Shown: positions 19,588-27,492 of the stretch, one piece after another | Position numbering within the stretch: the stretch's first letter is position 1 | Layout of the letters: each line of letters begins with the position of its first letter | Source of the DNA: CAVQCA01 sp963710815 | Lineage (GTDB): Bacteria > Pseudomonadota > Gammaproteobacteria > UBA9214 | Assembly (NCBI GenBank): GCA_963710815.1 | Contig: CAVQCA010000145.1 | Span: forward strand, 1 to 64,000 | Length of the DNA: 64,000 nt | Direction of reading: 5' to 3' | Notes under the pieces: generated by a model | Database searches by the model: none | Told to the model about the DNA's origin: nothing | The model's input: only the letters and a program-made list of their open reading frames with translations | Position numbers and translations under genes: made by a program

Positions 19588-20616
19588 TTAAAGGCGGATA
19601 AAAGTGATGATTCCGCCATCGCTGATGGTCACTGGTCCCGCCGCGCGGCTGGCCTGGTACATCTCGCCATCGAGCGTGAAAGGTCCGTCCAGGGTCAGGC
19701 TGATACGCCCGACGTTGCGGCTTTGATAGCCCTCGGCCGCGCCGGTATGGCGGCCCGGCTTGCCGCGCAGCAGCGCGGGCAGGCGGCGCAGCAGGTGGTT
19801 CGCATCCGCGCGGATCATGCTGACATGCAAAGGTCCGTTTCCCGTTCCCCAGTAGGGCCGCATGCCGAGGAACAGCCGCTCCAGACTGCTGACCAGCAGG
19901 ATGAAAAGGTCTTCCGCCGGTGCCGGGGCAGCGGCGTCGAACGCCACGGAAACGGCGACCGGCAGGACGAAGCGCCTGTCCTGGCGTACGATACCCCACA
20001 TCGTCCGGGCCATGGCCAGTCCCGGTCCGATTTCGTTGACGAGCCCTTTCGTGTGGATGCGGGTCCGGCAATACTCGATGCCCTGGATGATCGCGCCGGT
20101 GCCGAAAAACATGCCGTACGCCACGGGCCGCCCACCGCCCGGGTCTACCCGCAGGATCGGCCGCCGCAGGAGTCGGCCTTCGCTCCGGGCATCATCCGCC
20201 CACCGGCATAACCGCCTCACCGCCTGCTCGAGGTTGCCGGTCAGGCCGACGTCTCCGGCGGTCATATTGGTGGTGCCGCCGGGGAGCAGGGCGATCAGCG
20301 GCAGCCGCTCGAACGGATCCGCCCGCAGCATATGGGTCAGGACTTGCGCCACCGTGCCGTCGCCGCCGTTGATCGCAAGTACTCGCACGCCCTGGTTCGC
20401 AAGCGAGGTCAGGGCGGCGGGGATATCGGCAGGACCGGCGGTCGGGTAATGGTGAACCCGGGGGTGATTTGCGACAATGTGTTCTATGGCGTGCAGCTGT
20501 TTGCGGTTTCGCCCGCTGTTGGGATTACTGATCAGCCCGACCGGTTGTCCACCCATGCCGGAGGGTTCTCCGGTGTCGGTTGCGGTCGGTCGGGTGGTGT
20601 GGTGTGTGGAGTTCAT
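19588..20616 (-). CDS. Lipid kinase of the diacylglycerol/ceramide kinase family
   Basis: 342 residues. VGLISNPNSGRNRKQL at the start of the domain, AINGGDGTVAQVL (nucleotide site) and LLPGGTTNMTAGDVG are the DAGK-catalytic signatures; the last motif, with TTN, is the form found in bacterial ceramide-kinase-like proteins. It would phosphorylate a lipid hydroxyl at the inner membrane. A start at ATG 20556 is equally possible and would remove a Thr/Ser-rich 20-residue leader. The neighbours (phosphoesterase, nucleotidyltransferases, ceramide-synthase-like GNAT) support a dedicated lipid head-group pathway over general DAG recycling. Confidence 0.8.
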   Translation of the reverse strand: MNSTHHTTRPTATDTGEPSGMGGQPVGLISNPNSGRNRKQLHAIEHIVANHPRVHHYPTAGPADIPAALTSLANQGVRVLAINGGDGTVAQVLTHMLRADPFERLPLIALLPGGTTNMTAGDVGLTGNLEQAVRRLCRWADDARSEGRLLRRPILRVDPGGGRPVAYGMFFGTGAIIQGIEYCRTRIHTKGLVNEIGPGLAMARTMWGIVRQDRRFVLPVAVSVAFDAAAPAPAEDLFILLVSSLERLFLGMRPYWGTGNGPLHVSMIRADANHLLRRLPALLRGKPGRHTGAAEGYQSRNVGRISLTLDGPFTLDGEMYQASRAAGPVTISDGGIITFIRL

Positions 20617-20717
20617 GATGTGATTGTTCCGGACAGGAGTTTACCGTCCGGCCAACGGCAAGCAAACGGACAAACGAGCAAACAGGCGAACCAGTGTCTT
20701 TCCATAAATAAACAAAC

Positions 20718-20800
20718 TCACCGCAAAGGCGCAAAGAACGCAAAGTGTTTAATTGTTTTCGTTAAAGAATTTCTTTGCGTCCCTGGCGTCTTTGCGGTGA
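20718..20800. repeat. Palindromic element of a second family (83 bp)
   Basis: tcaccgcaaaggcgcaaag … ctttgcgtctttgcggtga type: the two arms (20718-20752 and about 20773-20800) are complementary around a short AT-rich core. One arm of the same family (ttcaccgcagagacgcaaag) occurs inside the first-family element at 62373-62580. It lies 28 bp upstream of the phosphoesterase start. Confidence 0.85.
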
Positions 20801-20828
20801 AATCGGTTTTTATGTGTGGATAGGAACG

Positions 20829-21777
20829 ATGGAAAATACCCTGACTTTTGCCCAGTTGTCCGATCCCCACCTGACGTCGCTGCAGGGGGTGCACTGGCGG
20901 GAACTGACCAGCAAGCGCCTGCTGGGTTACCTTTCGTGGCGCCGGCGACGGCGTTACGAGCACCGCGGCGAAGTGCTCGATGCGTTGCGGCAGGATCTGC
21001 AGGCGATCCATCCCGGGCACCTGGTGATCACCGGTGACCTGACGCATATCGCGCTGCCGGACGAATTCCTGCAGGCGCGCCGCTGGCTGGATAACCTCGG
21101 CAGCCCGCACGATGTGACGGTCGTACCGGGCAACCATGACGCCTATGTGGCCGTCCCCTGGGCCGAGGGGTTGTCCCGCTGGGAGCCTTACCTGGTGTCG
21201 GACACGGCCTCCGGCGATCAGGGGATGAATACGGCCGGAGAGTGTCTTTCCCAGCCTGCGCGTGCGCGGCCCGGTGGCTTTCATCGGTCTGTCGAGCGCG
21301 CGGCCCTCGGCGCCGTTATTCGCGACGGGCTGTCTTGGTGAGGACCAGTTGTGGCGGCTGGAGGAGCTGCTGCAACAGACCGGACGGGAGGGCCTGTTTC
21401 GTGTGGTGCTGCTGCACCATCCACCGGTCCCCGGCGAAGAACGCTGGCGCAAGCGGTTGACGGATGCGGCGCGGCTATGCGCCGTGATCGCCCGGCAGGG
21501 CGCGGAGCTGGTACTGCACGGACACCGGCACCGTTCGGTGCAAAGCCGGATCGGTATCCCGGGCACCGCGGTACCGGTCTTCGGTATACCCTCGGCCTCG
21601 TCCATCGGCTACAGGAAGGGCCGCGTGGCGCAATACCACCTCTACGAGGTGCGGCGGTCTGACACGGGATGGGAACTCGAGCTCGAGGTGCGCGGTTATA
21701 GCCCCGCGGGCGGCAAGTTCGTCACGGAAGGGGTGAGCCACGTGAAAATACCCTGCAGCCAGGTCGAGCCCGGCTGA
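20829..21777 (+). CDS. Calcineurin-like metallophosphoesterase, one frameshift near 21242
   Basis: About 315 residues. The metal-site blocks are in order: QLSDPHL, TGDLTH, VVPGNHDAY, then after the shift LLHHPPVPGEE and LHGHRHR. Up to about 21240 one frame gives DQGMNTAGE; the next frame resumes at VFPSLRVRGPVAFIG, so one base is extra or missing. Start ATG 20829 is at the beginning of the domain. Related proteins hydrolyse phosphate esters, including nucleotide-activated and lipid pyrophosphate substrates; in this block a role in lipid head-group formation is reasonable but unproven. Confidence 0.8.
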
Positions 21778-21831
21778 TCGTAACGGGCATACCAGGATGA
21801 CCGCCGCGTCTGTCGTACCCCCTGACTCTTT

Positions 21832-21905
21832 AGGGCCACCGAACCACACGGAAGACACGGAAAGAAGAGCCTGTATTCCGTGTTTTTCCGAGTGCTTCCG
21901 TGGTC
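21832..21905. repeat. Palindromic intergenic element, degenerate short form (about 74 bp)
   Basis: Arms agggccaccgaaccacacgg and ccgagtgcttccgtggtct are imperfect, but the core (gaaagaagagcctgtattccg) is the same as in 5194-5270. It is the most diverged copy and lies between convergent genes. Confidence 0.75.
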
Positions 21906-21907
21906 TG

Positions 21908-22721
21908 TCAGGGGTTGGGCTGCTGCGACAGTTTTTTCTGCACAATGGCGTGATCGGCGATCGAATCGATATCGACCGCCGCTTCGGCGTAAGGCAGGAT
22001 GACCGCGCCGAGGTTGAGATTCAAACGATGTGACAGGGCGTCGAGTGCGCTGCGCAGTGTCAGCCGGCCCAGCAGGTACCTGATGACGGCTCCCCAGCCA
22101 AGTATCCGGATGACCCCGACCGGATTCTTGCGCTGGGTTTCCACCCGCCGCCAGTAATCGGCCATGCGCCGGCCCTTTGCCGTCAGGAAGGCAAACAGGT
22201 TGCAACCGCAGTAATCCCCGTCCCTGAAACGCAGGACGGTTTTCTTCATGTCAGGAAAGGCTGCTTTTACCAGGTCATAGGGCGCCAGTCCCACGGTGAC
22301 GTCGAGGCCGCGCGCCAGGCTCTCGCGACAGAAGTGGTCGACGATCTCGGCGCTCAGCAGGGGATGGTCGGCGGTTGTCACCAGGACCGGTGTCGTGGCG
22401 GGGACGCGCTGCATCGCGTGGTAGGCGCTGGTGCTGGGCGTCGGTTGGGGTTCACACCAGTCGACGCTGCCCGTCTCGATCAGCCGGGTGACGGGGGATT
22501 CGGCCGCCATTTTGTCCATGTCCCGGTCCGGACAGGAGACAATGGTCGATCAGTGCGGCGCTGTCCAGTGCGGCCAATACCCTGAGAATCATCGGGGTTC
22601 CGTCGATCTCTACCATGGCCTTGCAGCAGGCGCTGGTGTGCTCCACCAGCGGGTCGCCCGGGCCGCGTTCGCCGGCCAGGATGATCGCGGTATAGGGGGT
22701 ATGCCGGTCGGTATCTGGCAT
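21908..22721 (-). CDS. MobA-like nucleotidyltransferase of the lipid block, one frameshift near 22525
   Basis: About 270 residues. The N-terminal nucleotide-binding part is TAIILAGERGPGDP followed by CKAMVEIDGTPMI, i.e. the L-A-G-x(n)-K pattern of GT-A-fold nucleotidyltransferases. After a single-base shift the frame gives DKMAAESPVTRLI, then LVTTADHPLLSAEIVDHF, with the TTADHP strand at the usual metal-Asp position. C-terminal residues (AEAAVDIDSIADHAIVQK) resemble the D-I-D-x-x-x-D end of MobA/IspD-like enzymes. Probably makes a CTP- or GTP-activated head group. It is spaced 7 bp after the upstream GNAT gene, so the two are co-transcribed. Confidence 0.7.
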
Positions 22722-22728
22722 TGTTCAG

Positions 22729-23874
22729 TCAGAGATCTTTTTCATAGATGCGGTAACGTTTGTAGGCGCTGCCTCCGATGGTCTCGATAATGTTGCGCAT
22801 GCCATCGTTGTCTTCAAGTATCCAGGACAATTCGACGTCGCGGATGCCGCGGCGGATCAGTCCCTGGCGCACGGCGTCGATGACCATGAAGGCCAGCGCC
22901 GGCCCCAGCCGGGTGTGCTGGTACTCCCGGCGCACCCCCATCAGGGGTACGCGGGCGGTGGTCGGATAGCGGACCTTCAGACGCCACAGCAGCCTGAGCC
23001 AGCCAAAGGGCAGCAGACGGCCGTTCAGATCCCGGATGATCTCGTTGATGTTGGGCAGGGCGACGATCATCGCCACCGGCCGGTCGTCGATCTCGGCGAT
23101 CTGCACGAAGTCGTCATCGACCAGCAGGGTCAGCAGTTCCCCGATATCGGCGAATTCAGCCTCGGTGAAGGGAACGAACCCCCAGTTGTTGAACCAGGCA
23201 TCGTTGAAGATGTCGCGCAGGATCTCCAGTTCCTGCTTGAGTTGCTTGCGTCGCAGGCGGCGCACACGCACCTGCGGCGCGGCCTTCTCGGCCAGCCGGG
23301 TCATGATGCGCGGCGCCTGGAAATCCGGGGCGATGTGGTAGGCCAGCAGATCCCTGGCTTTGGTGTAGCCGGATGCCTCGATCTGTCGGGCGTGGTAGGG
23401 TCGCGCGTGGCCCATCATGATATAGGGCGGCGTATCGAAGCCCTCGACCAACAGCCCGCATTCCTCGTTGATCGACAGGTTAAAGGGGCCGCGCACCCGC
23501 TCCATGCCCTGATCCCGCAGCCAGCTCCCGGCGGTTTGCAGCAAGGCAGCGAACAATTCGGCATCGTCGCCGGCTTCCAGCATGCCGAAATACCCGACCT
23601 TCTCCCCGTGACGCTCCTGGTAGAGGCGGTCGATCTGGGCGCTGATGCGTCCGACGACGCGGCCGTTCTGCCGCGCGATCCAGGCTTGCCAACGGGCATG
23701 CTCGAAAAAGGGGTTTTTCGAGGTCAGGCGCTGTTTCTGCTCGAACAGCAACGGCGGTACCCAGCACGGATCATCGCGGTAAACCGTCCAGGGGACGGCA
23801 ATAAATTCATCCAGTTGTTTGCGGCTGGAAACCGCTTCGATCTGAAATGCGGGTGTGCTCGGGCTGTTCATCAA
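22729..23874 (-). CDS. GNAT-fold acyltransferase resembling bacterial ceramide synthase (bCerS)
   Basis: 381 residues, one domain. LDEFIAVPWTVYRDDPCWVP at the start, NPFFEHARWQAWIA, GRVVGRISAQIDRL (the GNAT beta-strand segment), PFNLSINEECGLLVEGFD and the closing ELSWILEDNDGMRNIIE then YKRYRIYEKDL are the landmarks of a GNAT family in which, as I recall, the Caulobacter ceramide synthase bCerS falls. Such an enzyme N-acylates a long-chain base with an acyl-CoA or acyl-ACP. No membrane span is evident. The next genes (acyl-AMP ligase, NAD reductase, lipid kinase) are the partners expected for ceramide synthesis. Substrate assignment is inference. Confidence 0.65.
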   Translation of the reverse strand: MMNSPSTPAFQIEAVSSRKQLDEFIAVPWTVYRDDPCWVPPLLFEQKQRLTSKNPFFEHARWQAWIARQNGRVVGRISAQIDRLYQERHGEKVGYFGMLEAGDDAELFAALLQTAGSWLRDQGMERVRGPFNLSINEECGLLVEGFDTPPYIMMGHARPYHARQIEASGYTKARDLLAYHIAPDFQAPRIMTRLAEKAAPQVRVRRLRRKQLKQELEILRDIFNDAWFNNWGFVPFTEAEFADIGELLTLLVDDDFVQIAEIDDRPVAMIVALPNINEIIRDLNGRLLPFGWLRLLWRLKVRYPTTARVPLMGVRREYQHTRLGPALAFMVIDAVRQGLIRRGIRDVELSWILEDNDGMRNIIETIGGSAYKRYRIYEKDL

Positions 23875-24130
23875 GGCGATTTCTGGTTTTTTTGTGATGA
23901 TCTCCGCAGGAGATCATACAGGAAGCCAGCCGCAACGGAATCGGTAGACGGGATTTACGGGGAAGGAAATGATGGCGGGAAGCTCCACGTTGCAATGCGC
24001 GATGCTGGTGCCTCGCGGTATAATTCGCACATCACTGGTGCAGTTATATTGCATCGACGACCGGTAAACATGATAAATGTACGGATATAAACCGAATAAC
24101 GCCAATGGCATAGTTATTGCCTTTTAATGG

Positions 24131-24163
24131 TTGCACTAAATAATTGCATTACCAGGAGTGCAA
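24131..24163. promoter_or_regulatory. Inverted repeat TTGCACT…AGTGCAA, possible operator
   Basis: Seven-base perfect inverted repeat with about 19 bases between the arms, in the divergent AT-rich region. Its size suits a dimeric helix-turn-helix regulator. Nothing else supports it. Confidence 0.3.
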
Positions 24164-24273
24164 CTTTGTGGCGTTTGAACCTGTCTTACTTCATTCGTGA
24201 AAGACGCCTGGATGCAGGCCAAATGCCATTATCGTTGTTATTTGGCAACACAATCGATTTCATGCCCAATGTT

Positions 24274-24303
24274 GGAAAACATTAAAAAGATGTTGTGTTT
24301 TCC
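24274..24303. promoter_or_regulatory. Hairpin GGAAAACA…TGTTTTCC in the divergent region
   Basis: Eight-base perfect stem with a 14-base loop, followed by GTAATTTTTGG. It could be an operator, or a weak terminator-like structure in the untranslated leader of the acyl-AMP ligase transcript. Confidence 0.3.
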
Positions 24304-24555
24304 GTAATTTTTGGGCATTATAGCAACTGCTTATAGACCGGGTTGTGGCTGAAATGGTTCCTAGCGTTGTGTTTTTGCTACGTTTTCTGGCTGTGTAGTG
24401 TAGATGTTCCGTGGATGGATTCAAACGAGTTTTCCTGAATCCATGGCGATAGCTCGACAAATACGGTACATTTGCGCGCCAAAAATCGCCTCTTGCCAGC
24501 GATAGCACAGAACATGGCCACGGGTTTTTAACATCTGACAAGGGAAGAATCTGTT

Positions 24556-26343
24556 TTGTTGACAGAATCGACACCAACTTCGCACGACCTGCCGTTTCGC
24601 GATGCTGATTTTGCATCGCTCACTGCTGCCCTGGATTATGCGGCGCAGGGTCAAACCGGTGCGAATTTCTACACGGGACGGGGCAAACTCTATGCCGTGC
24701 TTCCCTATGCGCAATTGCGCACGGAAGCGCTCATATTGGCGCGCAAGCTCCTCGGTATGGGGTTGCGAAAAGGTGACCGTGTCGCGCTGGTCGCCGAAAC
24801 CAATCCCGACTTCCTGAGATTCTTCTTCGCCTGCCAGTACGGCGGCCTGGTGCCCGTGGCGCTGCCTGCCTCCATCAAGCTGGGCGGTCATGCCACTTTC
24901 GTCACCCAGCTGCGCGGCCTGCTGGCGAGCAGTCAGGCCAGCATCGGCATGGCGCCGAGCGGCTACCTGCCCTTCCTCGAGGAAGCGGGGCAGGGTCTGG
25001 GTCTGCGCATGATCGGCGATCCCCAGGCCTTTGACCGCCTGCCGGAGAAGGCCGTGGAGTTTCAGCCGGTCGAGCCGACGGATATCGCTTACATACAGTA
25101 CACCTCGGGCAGCACCCGTTTCCCGCGTGGCGTGGTCATCGAACAGCGTTCGGTCATGAGCAACCTGACCGGCATCATCCGCCATGGCGTCAAAATGGGC
25201 CCGGGTGACCGCTGCTTCTCCTGGCTGCCGTTCTACCACGACATGGGGCTCGTCGGCCTGGTGCTGGTGCCGGTGGCCGCACAGACCTCGGTCGATTATC
25301 TGGATACCCGCGAGTTCGCCATGCGGCCGCGCCAGTGGCTCAACCTGATGACCCTGACCAAGGCAACGATTTCGTTCAGCCCGCCGTTCGGTTATGAACT
25401 GTGCACGCGCCGCCTGCGTCCGGGCGAGGCCGCCAAGTATGATCTCAGCAACTGGCGTGTCGCCGGTGTCGGCGCCGAGATGATCCGTTCGGAAACGCTG
25501 GTGCGTTTTGCCGAGGCGCTGGCGCCCGCCGGTTTCAACGACAAGGCCTTCCTGGCCTGCTACGGCATGGCGGAATGCTCGCTGGCGGTCAGCTTCGCGC
25601 CGCTGTTCCAGGGACACACCACGGATTGTGTCGACGGCGACCATCATTCGAACTTCCAGGAGGCGCTGCCGATCCACACGCTGGAAAATCCCGGGCGGCC
25701 GCGCTGCTTCGTGGAGTGCGGCCGGCCCTTGCCTGAATATGAGGTCGAAATCCGCAACGATGCGGGCGAGCTCGTGCCGGACCGTCGCAGCGGTACCATC
25801 TTCGTTCGCGGTCCCAGCGTCATGTCCGGTTATTTCAACGCGCCCGAGGAATCCGCCGCGGCATTGTCCCCGGATGGCTGGCTCAATACCGGTGACATCG
25901 GGTACAGCGTGGACGGCAAGCTGATCATTACCGGGCGCAAGAAGGACTCCATCATCATCAACGGCCGCAATATCTGGCCGCAGGACCTCGAGTACCTGGC
26001 CGAACAGCAGCCGGAGATCAATATCGGTGATGCGCTGGCATTCTCTGTACCGGGGCCGAGTGACGAGGAGACGTGCATACTGGTCGTGCAGTGCCGCGAT
26101 TCCGACAGCGAACGGCGTACCGACCTGGTCGAGCGCCTGTCACGCCTGGTCCACCTTGAACTGGGTATCGACACCTATATCGAGCTGGTGCCGTCGCATA
26201 CGCTGCCGCGCACCTCGTCCGGCAAGCTGTCACGCTCCAAGGCGCGCCAGCAGTTCATGGAACGCCATGACCCGGTGCAACTCAAGCTGCCGGCGCCCAT
26301 GAACGCGGCTGCGGCTGTCGAGCTGAAACAGCAAACCGCCTGA
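24556..26343 (+). CDS. Fatty acyl-AMP ligase / acyl-ACP synthetase
   Basis: 595 residues of the AMP-binding (ANL) superfamily. The phosphate loop is IQYTSGSTRFPRGVVI (about residues 181-196), followed by FSWLPFYHDMGLVG, YGMAECSLAVSF and the hinge region DGWLNTGDIGY with IITGRKKDSIIINGRNIWPQ. This is the FAAL-like form that hands acyl groups to an acyl carrier protein. It begins with TTG after AAGGGAAG. In the ceramide gene group of Caulobacter a similar acyl-ACP synthetase feeds the pathway, which would fit here. No ACP gene is seen in the window. A terminator follows directly. Confidence 0.85.
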   Translation: MLTESTPTSHDLPFRDADFASLTAALDYAAQGQTGANFYTGRGKLYAVLPYAQLRTEALILARKLLGMGLRKGDRVALVAETNPDFLRFFFACQYGGLVPVALPASIKLGGHATFVTQLRGLLASSQASIGMAPSGYLPFLEEAGQGLGLRMIGDPQAFDRLPEKAVEFQPVEPTDIAYIQYTSGSTRFPRGVVIEQRSVMSNLTGIIRHGVKMGPGDRCFSWLPFYHDMGLVGLVLVPVAAQTSVDYLDTREFAMRPRQWLNLMTLTKATISFSPPFGYELCTRRLRPGEAAKYDLSNWRVAGVGAEMIRSETLVRFAEALAPAGFNDKAFLACYGMAECSLAVSFAPLFQGHTTDCVDGDHHSNFQEALPIHTLENPGRPRCFVECGRPLPEYEVEIRNDAGELVPDRRSGTIFVRGPSVMSGYFNAPEESAAALSPDGWLNTGDIGYSVDGKLIITGRKKDSIIINGRNIWPQDLEYLAEQQPEINIGDALAFSVPGPSDEETCILVVQCRDSDSERRTDLVERLSRLVHLELGIDTYIELVPSHTLPRTSSGKLSRSKARQQFMERHDPVQLKLPAPMNAAAAVELKQQTA

Positions 26344-26374
26344 CAAAGCGGGGGACATGCTGATAACTATTGAT

Positions 26375-26399
26375 AACCGGCTTCGGCCGGTTATTTTTT
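26375..26399 (+). terminator. Rho-independent terminator after the acyl-AMP ligase gene
   Basis: Stem AACCGGC / GCCGGTT with a TTCG tetraloop, followed by ATTTTTT. It begins 31 bp after the ligase stop codon, so transcription of the next gene (26436) probably needs read-through or its own start. Confidence 0.8.
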
Positions 26400-26435
26400 G
26401 CCGGTGACCGGCCGGGGCCTGTCGATACCACGCCA

Positions 26436-27389
26436 ATGACACAGACAGTTGCGATCACCGGCGCGACGGGATTTATCGGCCGGGCCATCACCCGGCAGCT
26501 CATCCTGGCCGGCTACCGGGTGCGTGCGCTGATCCGCTCGACCCGACTGGCCGGCGCCCTGTCGGCCAGAGGCGTCGAACCGGTGCCCGGCAGCCTGGAA
26601 GACCACTCGTCCCTGGAATCCCTGATCCATGGGGCGGATGTCGTGGTGCACTGCGCGGGCGCCGTGCGTGGCGCGACGCAGGAGCAATTCGACCGTGTCA
26701 ATGTGGATGGCGTCATACGGCTGCTGCGGGTGATGGAGTCGCACGACGCCCCGCCCCGCCTGTTGTCCCTGTCTTCCCTGGCCGCCCGCGAACCGCGGTT
26801 GTCGTTTTATGCCGCCAGCAAGTTCAAGGGCGAACAGGTGCTGGTCAATGACGCGCACCGGGTCGCCTGGGACGTGCTGCGCCCGCCTGCCGTCTACGGG
26901 CCCGGCGACAAGGAGATGCTGCCCCTGTTCCGCGCCATGGCCCGGGGCATTGCACCGGTTCCCGGGTCGACCTACGCGTGCTTCTCCCTGGTTTTTGTCG
27001 AGGATCTCGCATCGGCCGTCATCCACTGGATACAAAGCGGGCAGGTCAGTCACCGCATCTATACCCTCGACGACGGGCATGAGGGGGGATATGACTGGCG
27101 CGGGGTCGCGGTGATCGTGGAACGGATTTGCCGGCGCCGGGTGCGTCTGCTGCCGCTGCCTGCCTGGGTGCTCGATGTTCCGGCGTATCTGAACCGCCAG
27201 GCAGGCCGGGTTTTCGGCTACGCCCCCATGCTCACCCCGGAGAAACTGCGCGAGCTCCGGCACACGGACTGGATCTGTGATCACAGTGCACTTGAGGCCG
27301 CGACCGGCTGGCGCCCGCAGGTGCAGCTCGAGGAAGGCCTGCGCCGAACCCCGGGCTGGCCCTGTTACGCCGGCAGGGCAAGTGGTTGA
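26436..27389 (+). CDS. NAD(P)-dependent reductase/epimerase, CerR-like
   Basis: 317 residues, extended SDR/NDUFA9-like fold. The nucleotide loop is ITGATGFIGRAI and the catalytic pair is in YAASKFKGE; the ending MLTPEKLRELRHTDWICD is a landmark of the epimerase-like reductases found beside acyl-ACP synthetases and ceramide genes in Alphaproteobacteria. In that pathway the enzyme reduces the 3-keto group of the sphingoid product. ATG 26436 is chosen since upstream in-frame sequence is the terminator. The Shine-Dalgarno is weak, perhaps reflecting coupling or low expression. Confidence 0.7.
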   Translation: MTQTVAITGATGFIGRAITRQLILAGYRVRALIRSTRLAGALSARGVEPVPGSLEDHSSLESLIHGADVVVHCAGAVRGATQEQFDRVNVDGVIRLLRVMESHDAPPRLLSLSSLAAREPRLSFYAASKFKGEQVLVNDAHRVAWDVLRPPAVYGPGDKEMLPLFRAMARGIAPVPGSTYACFSLVFVEDLASAVIHWIQSGQVSHRIYTLDDGHEGGYDWRGVAVIVERICRRRVRLLPLPAWVLDVPAYLNRQAGRVFGYAPMLTPEKLRELRHTDWICDHSALEAATGWRPQVQLEEGLRRTPGWPCYAGRASG

Positions 27390-27492
27390 CGCAATAAAAA
27401 TGGCCATGGAAGACACCATCGCATCCACGGGCGACATTCCCTAAAATGAGCCGGGGAGAAAGAATCATCACACGTATCAGGGAAATCGAACC

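Larger units (their letters stand above)
23875..24555. other. AT-rich divergent promoter region of the lipid block
   Basis: 681 bp between the GNAT gene (minus) and the acyl-AMP ligase gene (plus). It is markedly AT-rich compared with both flanks, has no supported gene, and contains two inverted repeats listed separately. It very likely holds the promoters of both operons and may bind a regulator. Confidence 0.45.

Noticed and set aside
24421..25677. Minus-strand open frame opposite the acyl-AMP ligase
   Set aside because: The ligase motifs on the plus strand explain the sequence; the minus frame has no domain.
26391..27437. Minus-strand 348-codon frame opposite the NAD reductase
   Set aside because: Shadow of the reductase; it also runs through the terminator and has no motif support.
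27400..27440. Possible twelfth copy of the palindromic repeat (atggccatggaagacacc)
   Set aside because: Only the first eight bases match well and no right arm follows.
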